This document shows positions 8,342 through 17,384 of a DNA stretch of 64,000 nt, one piece after another. Origin of the DNA: Phycisphaeraceae bacterium (GTDB lineage Bacteria; Planctomycetota; Phycisphaerae; Phycisphaerales; UBA1924); the NCBI GenBank assembly GCA_026126305.1, contig JAHCJI010000007.1, forward strand, positions 124,001-188,000, read 5' to 3'. The notes below the pieces were generated by a model that saw nothing but the letters and a program-made list of their open reading frames with translations, was not told the origin of the DNA and did not search any database. Each line of letters begins with the position of its first letter. Position 1 is the stretch's first letter. The translations under genes were made by a program, and so were the position numbers.

Positions 8342-9292
8342 GTGTCCGATCCTGGCTCGTCGCCCATCCTGCGGGTCCGAGGTGTCCGCAAGGCGTTTGA
8401 CGGCCGCGAGGTGCTCAAGGGCATCGACCTCGACGTCATGCCCGGCGAGGCCATGGTCATCATGGGCGGCTCGGGGTCTGGCAAGAGCACACTCCTGAGG
8501 CTCATGATCGGCTCGCTCCATGCCGACAGCGGGTCGATCGAACTCTTTGGCCAGAACATCTGCGGCCTGAACGACGACGCGATGAACAAGGTCCGCCTGA
8601 AGTTTGGCATCCTGTTCCAGAGCGGGGCGTTGTTCAACAGCATGACCGTGGCCGAGAACGTGGCCTTGCCACTCCAGGAGCACACCCGGCTCAGCCAGGA
8701 GGTCATCGATATCCAGGTCAAGATCAAGCTCGAACAGGTGCAACTTCGCGAAGCGGCCGATCTCTACCCGGCCCAGATCTCCGGGGGGATGAAGAAGCGT
8801 GCCGGGCTCGCGCGGGCCCTGACGCTGGACCCCAAGTTACTCTTCTGCGACGAGCCCAGCGCTGGACTCGACCCGGTCACCAGCGCCCAGATCGATCGCC
8901 TGCTCTTGGATCTGACCAAGAAGATCGGCATCGCCACCGTGGTGGTGACACACGAGATGGACTCTGCATTCACCATCGCCGACCGGATGGCCATGCTCGA
9001 CAAGGGTCGCATGCTCGCGGTCGAACCCAAGGCTTGGTTTGATCGTGTCCGGGGCGTTCCCGACGCGGACTCCGCCCAACTGTCCGAGGACGAACGCCTG
9101 ATCCGACAGTTCCTGCGAGGATCGGCCGAGGGCCCGCTGAGCGAACGTCAGAGCGAGAGCGACTGGGAGCAGGACATCCTGGGCGTACGGCCGGGCGTTC
9201 CGGGGATGCCCAGCATCGAGCCATCGCGTATTGTTCCGCGGACCGAGGGCGAAAGCGTGCTGCAACGCCTGAGGCGGATCCTGCGCGCTTGA
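8342..9292 (+). CDS. ABC transporter ATP-binding protein, MlaF type
   Basis: ATPase of an MCE-type phospholipid transporter. Walker A is GGSGSGKST (residues 42-50), the signature is ISGGMKKRAGLARAL, Walker B is LLFCDEPSAGLDP and the switch histidine is in VTHEMDSAF. GGMKKR in the signature is typical of MlaF/Ttg2A rather than general importers. A C-terminal extension of about 50 residues follows the core. GTG 8342 is chosen (GGCGGA upstream, 4 bases after the previous stop); ATG 8318, overlapping the previous gene by 20 bases, is an alternative. The MCE gene follows after 24 bases. Confidence 0.9.
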   Translation: MSDPGSSPILRVRGVRKAFDGREVLKGIDLDVMPGEAMVIMGGSGSGKSTLLRLMIGSLHADSGSIELFGQNICGLNDDAMNKVRLKFGILFQSGALFNSMTVAENVALPLQEHTRLSQEVIDIQVKIKLEQVQLREAADLYPAQISGGMKKRAGLARALTLDPKLLFCDEPSAGLDPVTSAQIDRLLLDLTKKIGIATVVVTHEMDSAFTIADRMAMLDKGRMLAVEPKAWFDRVRGVPDADSAQLSEDERLIRQFLRGSAEGPLSERQSESDWEQDILGVRPGVPGMPSIEPSRIVPRTEGESVLQRLRRILRA

Positions 9293-9316
9293 GCCAGCAA
9301 AGGGAGTTCCATCACG

Positions 9317-10606
9317 ATGCCTTCTCCCGGTGGACGTAATGCCATAGTTGGGGCGTTCTTCATCGTCGCCATTACCCTGACGGTCGCTGTTACGGCCATC
9401 CTGAGCGACCTTGCCTCGGCCCTGACGCCTACCAATGAATACGTTATCCGATTTGGCCTTGTCGAGAACGCTGGCATCCTCGCTCAAGGCGCTGAGGTCC
9501 GCGCGGGCGGGCACAAGGTCGGCACGGTCGGCGACGTGCGGCTGGCCTTGGAAGACGGTGTGGCCCGTGGGGTCGACGTGCGGATCGAGATCGATCGCGG
9601 CCTCATCTTGCACGAGGATGCCATAGCGCGCATCGAGATCCCTCTGCTGGGCACGGGGGCCGTGATCAATATCCTCAACACAGGTACCGGCACCGCGCTG
9701 GCCAAGGGTGGAACGATCGCCGGTCGTCCATCACCCGGCCTGTTGGCCCAGACCGGGCTCGACGACGAAGATCTCGAGAATATCAGGCGGTCGATCGCCT
9801 CGATGGCCGCCGCCAGCGAGCGTGTGCGCACCCTGCTCGAAGAAATCGAGCCACAACTGGGACAGTCACTCGATGGGCTGAACCGAACCATCGGCGATGC
9901 CCAGGCCATCACCGCCAGCGTTCGTGAGCGATTGCCCCGGTTGGGCGATGAGGTCGAAAGCACTTTGGGCGAGGTCCGTACCGGGATTGAATCGTGGACC
10001 GCCCTTGCCTCACGCTTGGACGAACGCACCGTCGCGCTGGGCCAGGTCATCGAGAGCGTGCGCGATACCATCGATACCAACCGTCCAAACATCGATCGCG
10101 TGGTCGCCGATCTGGCCGAAGTTGCCGAGCGGACCCGTGCCGAGTTGTTGCCAAACGTTCTGGAGACGACCGAGCAGGCACGCCGGGCCGCGGCCGAAAG
10201 TGCCGAACTGGCTGCCGATGCCCGGAACTTCTTCGAGTCCGAAGCGCCCGGGCTGCGTCGCATGACGGCCAACCTTCGTCTGGCCAGTGACCAGGCAAAG
10301 CTGACCATGCTCGAAGTAAGGCGGAGCCCCTGGCGTCTGCTCCAGAGGCCAACCACGCGCGAGCTCGAAGGCGAACTGCTCTACGACGCCACTCGTGCGT
10401 TTGCCCAGGCCGCCAGCGACCTGCGCGCCGCAAGCGAAAGCCTTATCTCTTTGAGCACGGATCGGGAAGGGCCCATCGACATGGCCAGCCGGCAGCGCGC
10501 CATCGAGCGACTGCACGAGGAACTCAGCGCGAGTTTCGAGAAGTACCGCGCGGCCGAACAGTTCCTGCTCGATCGCGCGATCGGTCTGGGAGCTGGCGGA
10601 TCCTGA
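9317..10606 (+). CDS. MlaD family (MCE domain) protein
   Basis: Substrate-binding component of an MCE lipid transporter, anchored in the inner membrane. The 429-residue protein has an N-terminal transmembrane helix (AIVGAFFIVAITLTVAVTAIL, residues about 9-29), an MCE domain (about 38-120, with GAEVRAGGHKVGTVGDVRL, residues 56-74 or so, ending in GTGAVINI) and a long helical, probably coiled-coil C-terminus (about 160-330). It forms a unit with the upstream ATPase. The permease subunit MlaE is not found beside it. Confidence 0.9.
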   Translation: MPSPGGRNAIVGAFFIVAITLTVAVTAILSDLASALTPTNEYVIRFGLVENAGILAQGAEVRAGGHKVGTVGDVRLALEDGVARGVDVRIEIDRGLILHEDAIARIEIPLLGTGAVINILNTGTGTALAKGGTIAGRPSPGLLAQTGLDDEDLENIRRSIASMAAASERVRTLLEEIEPQLGQSLDGLNRTIGDAQAITASVRERLPRLGDEVESTLGEVRTGIESWTALASRLDERTVALGQVIESVRDTIDTNRPNIDRVVADLAEVAERTRAELLPNVLETTEQARRAAAESAELAADARNFFESEAPGLRRMTANLRLASDQAKLTMLEVRRSPWRLLQRPTTRELEGELLYDATRAFAQAASDLRAASESLISLSTDREGPIDMASRQRAIERLHEELSASFEKYRAAEQFLLDRAIGLGAGGS

Positions 10607-10632
10607 CGTTGGAACGCACCGTTCATTCAGGC

Positions 10633-12540
10633 TTAGGGGCATCCAGCCTGGAACGCGTTGAGGTACGCCAGGAAGTCGAAGAATGTCAACACACCATCGC
10701 CGTCAAAGTCGGCTCTCGAATCGCCGGCGGCAAAGAGACGTTGGTACTCCACGAAGTCCGCGACCGTCAGCTCACCATCGCCGTCCAGGTCGGCAGGGCA
10801 CGGATTCGGCATGAAGAATGGAACTTCTCCGATTTCGGTATCGAGTCCTGTCGTACGACGGAGCACTGTTGCCATGGTCTGGGCGTTGACCAAGTCCACG
10901 AGATCCGCAGGCAGGTACGACTCGTACCAGAAGCGGTCACCGTCACGCAAGCGTCGGAACTGATCGGCGAGCACCGCACGCAAGGTCTCACCCACCATAG
11001 CCCCGGGCACATGCGGCTCGGCGAGCATGCCCACCCACGGATCGATGTCGTCACAGGTTGCATACACCGATGCCAGCTTGCCGGCAATGATCGGGTCCGG
11101 GTTCAGGTCGAGGAAACTCGTTGCCATCGGCAATCCGAAAGCCGCTCGAACGGCGTTGTACCCGGGCAGCCCATGGTCCCGCCCGCGTTGGATGTTCAAG
11201 GCGGCAAGATCGAACCCGCCCGCACCGGGGGGACCAAAGAGGAAGTTCCGCACTTCACCGACCAGCATCGTGTCGAGTTGCTGCGCCTGGGTCATGGTCA
11301 CGCCACGCAGTACCGAGTCGATGCCGTGCGCCACGATCTCGCCAGGATTGAAGAACGCATCGGCCAATGAGAGGTTGCCCTCGGGGGCCTCGCTGCCATC
11401 GGCGTTCAATCGGGCCAGCACGCCGTCGAGTTGTGAGTGGCCCATGCGGAAGGCCGCCGTGGCAAACAGGTTGGAAATGCCCGGATCCACGTCCGGGTCA
11501 TATCCCATGTAGGGCGGGATGGCGTCCATGCCCAGCAAGAGCGGCAGATACTCCCGATAGGTGATGGCCTGCACGATGCCGCCGATGATTGCTCGGGCGT
11601 GCTCGTAGATGTCGTCATCCGACATGGTCGGGTCGGCATCACGGAACCGATCTGCCCAGTAGTTATGCTCGCGCACGAACACGGTGTGGATCGCTATCAA
11701 CGCCACGTTCTCGTTCGTGCGAACATCGCCCGAGAGGAACAGCGTCGGATCCGTGGGGTCTGGACCTGTGGGGAAGCCACGGAGATTGAACGGCATGAGG
11801 TCGCCCTCGCTGGTCTTCAGCCGTCCCGTGCCGTCCAAAGCCCGCAATTCCGCCGCGCGTGGTGCGTCCGAGCCGTACACCATCGAAGCGTCGATGAACG
11901 CGGTGATGTTGTTCACCTGCTCACGACGACCTGAGATCATCTGATATCCCGAACGGTCCAGGGCCATCCTGACGGTGCCTGTGCCCATCGGGTCAAACCA
12001 GGGATCGCCCGATGGAATCGAGATGTCAAAGGGCTCCTTGGGTTTGGCGATGGGTGTCTCGTCGATGTCGTGGTCCAGAAACTGACCCCAGAGCCACATC
12101 AGGTTTGTATCACCATGCACGCTGAGCATGGAGATACCACCCTGATCGGCCAGAACCTGGCTGATGGACCGGGGACTGGCGCCTTCCATGCGTGCCGGGA
12201 GCAGGCCGGCAGGGTCTCCATACGCGGGCTCGACAACCCGTGTGAAGGCGATGCCCGCCGAACCAAGCCACGGTCGCGCGAGGTTGTTGAAACGTCCGTT
12301 GATGGTGCGGTACTCGTCCGGGAACGTTGCGGGATCATCCACACCGGGACCATCTCCCCAGAACAGCGGCATCCAAGGTGCCAGCCCGGTCGGATAACCC
12401 CGTTGCACGAGGGAACTGCGTCGCTCTTGTGTTGGATCGCGCTTGGTCACGTCAGCTTGGAACGCATGCGCACCCGGTGACACGGCCAAGCCGGCCATGC
12501 AAAGAATGGGATGGACAAGTGCTGCTCTGGAACTCACCAT
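10633..12540 (-). CDS. Secreted animal-type heme peroxidase with GC-type dockerin
   Basis: A 635-residue protein of the peroxidase-cyclooxygenase superfamily. A signal peptide (about 1-28, ending GAHAFQA) precedes the catalytic domain. The distal histidine is His157 in WGQFLDHDID, catalytic Arg290 lies in VREHN, and the proximal His368 lies in AFRMGHSQL. These match bacterial peroxidasin-like enzymes that oxidise halides or phenols with H2O2. The last 53 residues are a GC-type dockerin with two Ca-binding repeats (DLDGDGELT, DFDGDGVLT) ending in GCP. ATG 12540 follows GGAGTGGAGTC. It is expected outside the cytoplasm and held to the surface; the partner is unknown. Confidence 0.9.
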   Translation of the reverse strand: MVSSRAALVHPILCMAGLAVSPGAHAFQADVTKRDPTQERRSSLVQRGYPTGLAPWMPLFWGDGPGVDDPATFPDEYRTINGRFNNLARPWLGSAGIAFTRVVEPAYGDPAGLLPARMEGASPRSISQVLADQGGISMLSVHGDTNLMWLWGQFLDHDIDETPIAKPKEPFDISIPSGDPWFDPMGTGTVRMALDRSGYQMISGRREQVNNITAFIDASMVYGSDAPRAAELRALDGTGRLKTSEGDLMPFNLRGFPTGPDPTDPTLFLSGDVRTNENVALIAIHTVFVREHNYWADRFRDADPTMSDDDIYEHARAIIGGIVQAITYREYLPLLLGMDAIPPYMGYDPDVDPGISNLFATAAFRMGHSQLDGVLARLNADGSEAPEGNLSLADAFFNPGEIVAHGIDSVLRGVTMTQAQQLDTMLVGEVRNFLFGPPGAGGFDLAALNIQRGRDHGLPGYNAVRAAFGLPMATSFLDLNPDPIIAGKLASVYATCDDIDPWVGMLAEPHVPGAMVGETLRAVLADQFRRLRDGDRFWYESYLPADLVDLVNAQTMATVLRRTTGLDTEIGEVPFFMPNPCPADLDGDGELTVADFVEYQRLFAAGDSRADFDGDGVLTFFDFLAYLNAFQAGCP

Positions 12541-12607
12541 GACTCCACTCCCACGATAGTCGCCATTTGCGTTCTGCTTCCCTGCGCTGTTGTGACGACG
12601 AGCTTTG

Positions 12608-12636
12608 AATATACAACCTCCTGGATCGGCTTGCAA
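12608..12636 (-). promoter_or_regulatory. Candidate promoter of the heme peroxidase gene
   Basis: On the minus strand TTGCAA (12631-12636) is followed by exactly 17 bases and TATATT (12608-12613). This leaves a leader of about 60 bases before ATG 12540. Both boxes match sigma-70 consensus at most positions, and the AT-rich -10 stands out in GC-rich surroundings. Confidence 0.55.
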
Positions 12637-12687
12637 CAGCATTGATTGCTTCGAAAGAGTACACCACCTGCTACAGGAGTCCTATAA

Positions 12688-13443
12688 CTAAGAACAACCT
12701 CCAGCAAATGCGCTCTGGAAGGCAAGGAAGTCGAACAGCGTGAGCGTCAAGTCGCCGTCAAAGTCGGCCAGCAAATCACCAGAGATGAATGCGTTCTGGA
12801 ACTCCAGGAAGTCGAACAGGGTCGCCTGTCCATCGCCATCAAGGTCGACGGCGCACCCCTGGGCCTGGGCTTGGGCACGCACCATCCAGGTGCCGCGAAA
12901 GGGGCTGTCGATCATGCGCACGCTGAACGGGGCGGCACCAAGGTCTGCCAGCAGACCATCAGAGAAATACAGCCAGCTGAGCACGCCGGGAGTGTCCTGG
13001 TCCATGCGTGCCACGGATTGACGTTGTGGGGCGAACGCCGCGACGGCCACGAAGAAGCCACCGGTGCCGTCGGGGCCGCCCACGCGCGTCGGACGGATGT
13101 CGTACGAGGCAAAAGAGCCGGTACTCGTGAACATGGAGGCATGGGAGGCCATCGACACGAGCGTGGCGTTGGCAGGGTCGCCGTCGCCGTCGGGGTCGTC
13201 GTAAACCGCGATGGTGATGGGTGTGCCTGCGGGCAGACTGCCGGCGAATGAGACGCTGACCCGAGTGAGCCAGTTGCACCCCGGTTCGGCGTGGTAGTAG
13301 TTGCCCCAGGTGATGGTTGCGTCGAACTCGCTGGGCCCGATGGTGAACCCGCCCGAGCCGTCATCGTGGCGGTAGTCCGGACATTGGGCAAGGGACTGGG
13401 TAGCGGCCAGTAACAGCATGGAAACGGAGATTGGCTTCATCAT
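12688..13443 (-). CDS. Secreted protein with GC-type dockerin, otherwise unrecognised
   Basis: A 251-residue protein with a signal peptide (MMKPISVSMLLLAATQSLAQ, cleaved about residue 20) and a beta-rich central domain (about 20-195). The C-terminal GC-type dockerin (about 198-251) has DLDGDGQATLFDFLEFQNAF and a second, weaker calcium repeat DFDGDLTLTLFDF, ending GGCS. The central domain was not recognised. It is next to the dockerin-bearing peroxidase on the same strand, so the two may be displayed by the same system. The start is placed at the ATG-ATG pair at 13443; the open frame further upstream lacks a signal peptide. Confidence 0.8.
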   Translation of the reverse strand: MMKPISVSMLLLAATQSLAQCPDYRHDDGSGGFTIGPSEFDATITWGNYYHAEPGCNWLTRVSVSFAGSLPAGTPITIAVYDDPDGDGDPANATLVSMASHASMFTSTGSFASYDIRPTRVGGPDGTGGFFVAVAAFAPQRQSVARMDQDTPGVLSWLYFSDGLLADLGAAPFSVRMIDSPFRGTWMVRAQAQAQGCAVDLDGDGQATLFDFLEFQNAFISGDLLADFDGDLTLTLFDFLAFQSAFAGGCS

Positions 13444-13570
13444 CGCCCAGCCTATGCATGGGCGGGTTCTATACTGAAGGTCCGGCCACGACTCACCGGC
13501 CGACACCCAAACTCCGCCGCCGGCCGAACGTATCTCGGCGGGCGTGCCTTGCCTATCGGAGACCGCCTCG

Positions 13571-14773
13571 ATGTCCAACACCCCCGTCATCGTCGCCGCC
13601 AAGCGCACCCCCATCGGCAAGTTCTTCGGCTCGCTGGCCGGCACGCCCAGCCCGGTTCTGGGCTCGTACGCCATCCGGGCCGTGCTCGAACAGGTTCCCG
13701 CCCTGAAGGGCGAGATGGTCGACGAGTGCGTGATGGGCTGCGTGCTGCAAGCGGGGCTGGGTCAGAACCCCGCCCGCCAGGCTGGGCTGAAGGCCGGCCT
13801 GCCCGACACGCTGAGCGCCAAGACCATCAACAAGGTCTGCGGCTCGGGTCTCGAAGCCGTCATGATGGCCGCACAATCGATCAAGGCGGGCGACAACCAC
13901 ATCGTCGTTGCCGGGGGCATGGAGAATATGACCGCCGCCCCGCACTTCGCCCGTGTGCGCATGGGCCTGAAGTATGGCCCGGGCGAACTGACCGACGCGA
14001 TGCAGCACGACGGGCTGTTCTGCGCCTTCGAGCAATGCATGATGGGCGACAGCGCCGACCATATCGCCCGCAAGTACGACATCAGCCGCGAGGAGCAGGA
14101 CCGCTTCGCCGCCCAGAGCCACCAGCGTGCTGCCAAGGCCCAGGCCCAGGGCTGGTTCAACGACGAGATCGTGCCGCTCACCGGCGAGCAACTGGGCAAC
14201 CGCAAGAACCCGGGCATCGAAGGCGGTTGCTCGGCCGACGAGGGCGTGCGCCCCGAAAGCACGGCCGAGGGGCTGGCCAAACTGCGTCCGGCTTTCGACC
14301 CCAAGGGCGGCACCGTAACGGCGGGCAACGCGAGCCAGATCAGCGACGGAGCGGCGGCAACGATCGTCATGAGCGAGGGCAAGGCCGGCGAACTGGGCGT
14401 CAAGCCCATGGCGAAGATCCTCGCCTATGCCACCAGCGGCGTAGCGCCCAAGGACATCTTCGCCGCCCCCATCACGGGCGTGCGGGGCGTGCTCCAGAAG
14501 GCGGGCCTGACCATCGCCGACATCGACCTGTTCGAGCTCAACGAGGCCTTCGCCGCCCAGGTATTGTGCAACACCAAGGAACTGGGCATCGACGAGGCCA
14601 AGCTCAACATCTGCGGCGGGGGCGTGGCGCTCGGCCACCCCATCGGCGCTTCGGGCACTCGCGTGCTGACCACACTGCTGTACCAGATGCGTCGCACCGG
14701 CGCGAAGCGCGGCTTGGCGGGCCTGTGCCTGGGCGGGGGCAACAGCGTGGCGATGGTGGTGGAGGTGGTGTGA
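13571..14773 (+). CDS. Acetyl-CoA C-acetyltransferase (thiolase)
   Basis: Cytosolic thiolase of 400 residues that condenses two acetyl-CoA or cleaves 3-ketoacyl-CoA. Catalytic residues are visible: Cys90 in NKVCGSGLEA, His356 in LGHPIGASG and Cys386 in GLCLGGGNS. The start MSNTPVIVAAKRTPIG fits the family, with GGAGA eight bases before the ATG. It stands alone, so a biosynthetic or degradative role cannot be assigned from context. The neighbour on the right is convergent. Confidence 0.93.
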   Translation: MSNTPVIVAAKRTPIGKFFGSLAGTPSPVLGSYAIRAVLEQVPALKGEMVDECVMGCVLQAGLGQNPARQAGLKAGLPDTLSAKTINKVCGSGLEAVMMAAQSIKAGDNHIVVAGGMENMTAAPHFARVRMGLKYGPGELTDAMQHDGLFCAFEQCMMGDSADHIARKYDISREEQDRFAAQSHQRAAKAQAQGWFNDEIVPLTGEQLGNRKNPGIEGGCSADEGVRPESTAEGLAKLRPAFDPKGGTVTAGNASQISDGAAATIVMSEGKAGELGVKPMAKILAYATSGVAPKDIFAAPITGVRGVLQKAGLTIADIDLFELNEAFAAQVLCNTKELGIDEAKLNICGGGVALGHPIGASGTRVLTTLLYQMRRTGAKRGLAGLCLGGGNSVAMVVEVV

Positions 14774-14836
14774 AGACTACCGCCAGGTGATGCATGTCTC
14801 GCGTGAAAATGGGCTCGTTTCGCATCCGTGCGATGC

Positions 14837-15895
14837 TTACCGCCAATCGATCACGATCTTGCCCAACTGCTCCTGAGCCTCCAGACGCTCGTATGCCGCC
14901 CGGCCATCGGGGGTCTTGAAGACCTTGTCGACCACAGGGCGCAAAACACCTGCCTTGAACAGGCTGGCCACCTCGCGGAACTCCGCGGGCGTGCCCATCG
15001 TTGAGCCCAGCAGCCGTAATTGGTTCCAGAAAATCCGGGCCAGGTCGGTAGTCGCGTCGGGCCCGCTGGTGCAGCCGGGCGTGACGTAGGCCCCACCGCG
15101 GGCCATGCTCTTGATGCAATGCAGGTGCGTGGCCTTCCCGGAGGAATCGACCGCCATGTCCACGCCGCGCTTGCCCGTCCACGCGCGGACGTCGCGTGAC
15201 CAATCCTCACCCGAATCCAAGACACCATGATCGGCACCCATCTTGAGTGCGGCATCGATCTTCCATTGGTGGCGGCTGGTGACGACGACCGGGCAGCCCA
15301 GGTGCTTGGCGATCTGCATCGCGCTGGTCGCCACGCCGCCGCCGATGCCCGTGATGAGCACGCTCTGCCCGGCCCGCAACTGGCCCTTGGTCACCATCAT
15401 GCTCCAGGCCGTCAGCGTCGTCAGGCCAAAGGCCGCCGCTTCGACCGGGTCGATGCTGCTCGACGCATCGGGCCCCAGGTCGGCCAGGTGTGTCACCGGA
15501 GCATGGAAGTACTGGCGATGCATGCCGTTGTGGTGCTCGCCGATGAGTTCATAACTTGGCGCGAGCGTGCTGGCGGGCGGGTCGGTCGGGCATTCTCGCG
15601 GGGGCACCTCGACGGCCGCGTTGACGATCACCCGACGGCCCAGCCAAGCAGGATCGACCCCTTCGCCCACTTCCTCGACCACCGCGCACGCGTCGCACCC
15701 GCTGACGCGTGGCCACGTGAGATCGAGGCCCGGTACGCCCCGACCCACCCACAGGTCCATCTGGTTCAAGGCGCTGCACAAGGTCCGCAGCTTCGCGGAG
15801 CCCGCCGGCGTGGGGCCCAGGCCTGGCCAATCATTCTGGTATTCGATGCTGGGGGCGACGATCTTGGCTTGCTTGGTGCAGACGAGTGCGTTCAT
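14837..15895 (-). CDS. Zinc-type MDR alcohol dehydrogenase / quinone oxidoreductase family
   Basis: A 352-residue NAD(P)H-dependent medium-chain oxidoreductase. The GroES-like N-terminal half contains GCDACAVVEEVGEGVDP. The Rossmann half carries LITGIGGGVATSAMQIAKHLG, the nucleotide-binding loop of this superfamily. The structural four-cysteine zinc site is not visible, so it is closer to the zinc-independent quinone reductases. The start MNALVCTKQAKIV at 15895 lacks a clear ribosome binding site. The substrate is unknown. Confidence 0.85.
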   Translation of the reverse strand: MNALVCTKQAKIVAPSIEYQNDWPGLGPTPAGSAKLRTLCSALNQMDLWVGRGVPGLDLTWPRVSGCDACAVVEEVGEGVDPAWLGRRVIVNAAVEVPPRECPTDPPASTLAPSYELIGEHHNGMHRQYFHAPVTHLADLGPDASSSIDPVEAAAFGLTTLTAWSMMVTKGQLRAGQSVLITGIGGGVATSAMQIAKHLGCPVVVTSRHQWKIDAALKMGADHGVLDSGEDWSRDVRAWTGKRGVDMAVDSSGKATHLHCIKSMARGGAYVTPGCTSGPDATTDLARIFWNQLRLLGSTMGTPAEFREVASLFKAGVLRPVVDKVFKTPDGRAAYERLEAQEQLGKIVIDWR

Positions 15896-15916
15896 GGGAC
15901 AGGATACGCGCGCACG

Positions 15917-15939
15917 AAAAAGCCGCCCAACCGGGCGGC
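15917..15939 (-). terminator. Intrinsic terminator downstream of rplS
   Basis: On the minus strand a perfect 7-base-pair stem GCCGCCC/GGGCGGC with a 4-base loop (15922-15939) is followed by five T residues (15917-15921). It sits about 25 bases beyond the rplS stop and just upstream of the oxidoreductase start, so it separates the two transcription units. Confidence 0.85.
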
Positions 15940-15963
15940 ACGTCATCCACGAAATCAATCGCC

Positions 15964-16374
15964 CTACTTCTGCACCGTCGCCAGGCCCGCCACGTGCTTC
16001 AGGCCGCGGCGGCGGTCGCGAAGGCGGCGGCTCTTGCCCACACGGTCGCGAAGGTAATAAAGCTTGGCCCGGCGGGCATCGGCCCGACGCACCACCTCGA
16101 ACTTGGCGATCAGCGGGCTGTTGATGGGCCACGTCCGCTCGATGCCGATGTCGTCCACGACGCGACGCACGCAGATGGTCTCGTTGATGCCCCGGCCCTT
16201 GCGGCTGATGAGCACGCCCGTGTAGACCTGGATGCGTTCGCGATCGCCTTCGACGATGCGGGCGTGGACCTGGATGGTGTCACCGATGTCCATGCGGGGC
16301 AGGTCGGTCTTGATCTTGTCCTGGTTGATCGATTCCAGGATGGCCTGGCGGCTCTTGGGGTTGGCAAGCGACAT
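15964..16374 (-). CDS. rplS: 50S ribosomal protein L19
   Basis: A 136-residue L19 at the interface of the two ribosomal subunits. Recognisable segments are DIGDTIQVHARIVEGDRERI, FEVVRRADARRAKLYYLRDR and a basic C-terminal tail. Length is slightly above the usual 115-120. It follows trmD on the same strand after 115 bases, as in the widespread rpsP-rimM-trmD-rplS order, here without rimM. Confidence 0.95.
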   Translation of the reverse strand: MSLANPKSRQAILESINQDKIKTDLPRMDIGDTIQVHARIVEGDRERIQVYTGVLISRKGRGINETICVRRVVDDIGIERTWPINSPLIAKFEVVRRADARRAKLYYLRDRVGKSRRLRDRRRGLKHVAGLATVQK

Positions 16375-16489
16375 CGGGCAATCTCCACAAAGCAAGCGGC
16401 ACAATCTGGCCCACTGGGCCGGGTTGATGGGCCGGGTCGAGATGTTAGGCTCCTTCTCCCGGACCAGCAAGCCTTGGGCCAGCGGGCTC

Positions 16490-17269
16490 TCAGCCAAGAA
16501 CTCCGGGCCCCAGCAGGTCGGGCCGCCTCGATTGCGTTCGGGCCAACCGCTGTTCCAGCCGCCAGCGGGCCACGGCGGCGTGGTCGCCCCCCAGCAGCAC
16601 CTCGGGCACCACCATGCCCATCCACTCCCGGGGCCGGGTGTAATGGGGGCAGTCCAGCAGTCGCGCCCCTTCGGGCACCCCAACCTCGCGGGCCAGATTC
16701 GGGTCGATGGGGTCGCCGTTGGGGTCTGTCGCTGGCGGGGGAGAAAAGCTGTCCTGGCTAGCCGAGTCCTCGTGCCCCAGCACCCCCGGCAGGCGGCGGA
16801 TGATGGCGTCCATGAGCACCATGGCCGCCAGCTCGCCCCCGCTGAGCACGTAATCTCCAAGGCTGATCTCCTCGGGGGCCAGCTTCTCGACGACCCGCTC
16901 GTCGATCCCTTCATAATGCCCGCAGATCAAAACCAGACGGGGCAGGGCCGCCAGCCGCTCGACCGTAGCCTGGGTCAGGGGCTTTCCCTGGGGGCTCAGC
17001 AGCAAGCGGTGGGCCGGCCGCTCGTCCAACGCCTCGACGGCCATCACGGCGTCCCACAACGGCTGGCACGTCATCACCATGCCCGGCCCGCCGCCAAAGG
17101 GGCGGTCGTCGGTCTTGGCGTGCTTGTTGTCGGCAAAGTTCCGGATGTCGGTGGCCTGCCATTGCACCCGCCCCGCCGCCCGGGCCCGCCCGGGGATGCT
17201 TACCGCCAGCGCGGCCGGGGGCTCATGGCCGAACATCTCTGGAAAGGTCGTGAGCACGTCGATGCGCAT
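16490..17269 (-). CDS. trmD: tRNA (guanine-N1)-methyltransferase
   Basis: SAM-dependent enzyme that makes m1G37 in tRNAs reading CNN codons and prevents +1 frameshifting. The 259-residue protein starts MRIDVLTTFPEMF and has the knotted SPOUT core: DDRPFGGGPGMVM, LICGHYEGIDERV and the SAM-binding knot LGDYVLSGGELAAMV. A Pro/Asp-rich linker (about 205-225) precedes the C-terminal tRNA-binding domain (HYTRPREWMGMVVPEVLLGG). All expected elements are present. Confidence 0.96.
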   Translation of the reverse strand: MRIDVLTTFPEMFGHEPPAALAVSIPGRARAAGRVQWQATDIRNFADNKHAKTDDRPFGGGPGMVMTCQPLWDAVMAVEALDERPAHRLLLSPQGKPLTQATVERLAALPRLVLICGHYEGIDERVVEKLAPEEISLGDYVLSGGELAAMVLMDAIIRRLPGVLGHEDSASQDSFSPPPATDPNGDPIDPNLAREVGVPEGARLLDCPHYTRPREWMGMVVPEVLLGGDHAAVARWRLEQRLARTQSRRPDLLGPGVLG

Positions 17270-17286
17270 GGCGGGCGTTCCCCACG

Positions 17287-17313
17287 AAAAAGACCCCTCG
17301 CACCAGCGAGGGG
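17287..17313 (-). terminator. Intrinsic terminator between rpsP and trmD
   Basis: On the minus strand an 8-base-pair perfect stem (CCCCTCGC/GCGAGGGG, 4-base loop, 17294-17313) is followed by TC and five T residues. It lies between the rpsP stop (17385) and the trmD start (17269), so it should end most rpsP transcripts. trmD then needs read-through or its own promoter. Confidence 0.85.
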
Positions 17314-17384
17314 AAGCCATCCATCACACAAGTCTAAAGCCAGGCTTTGGCCGCCAAGCCGGGGCATCGATGCCACGACGAGGC

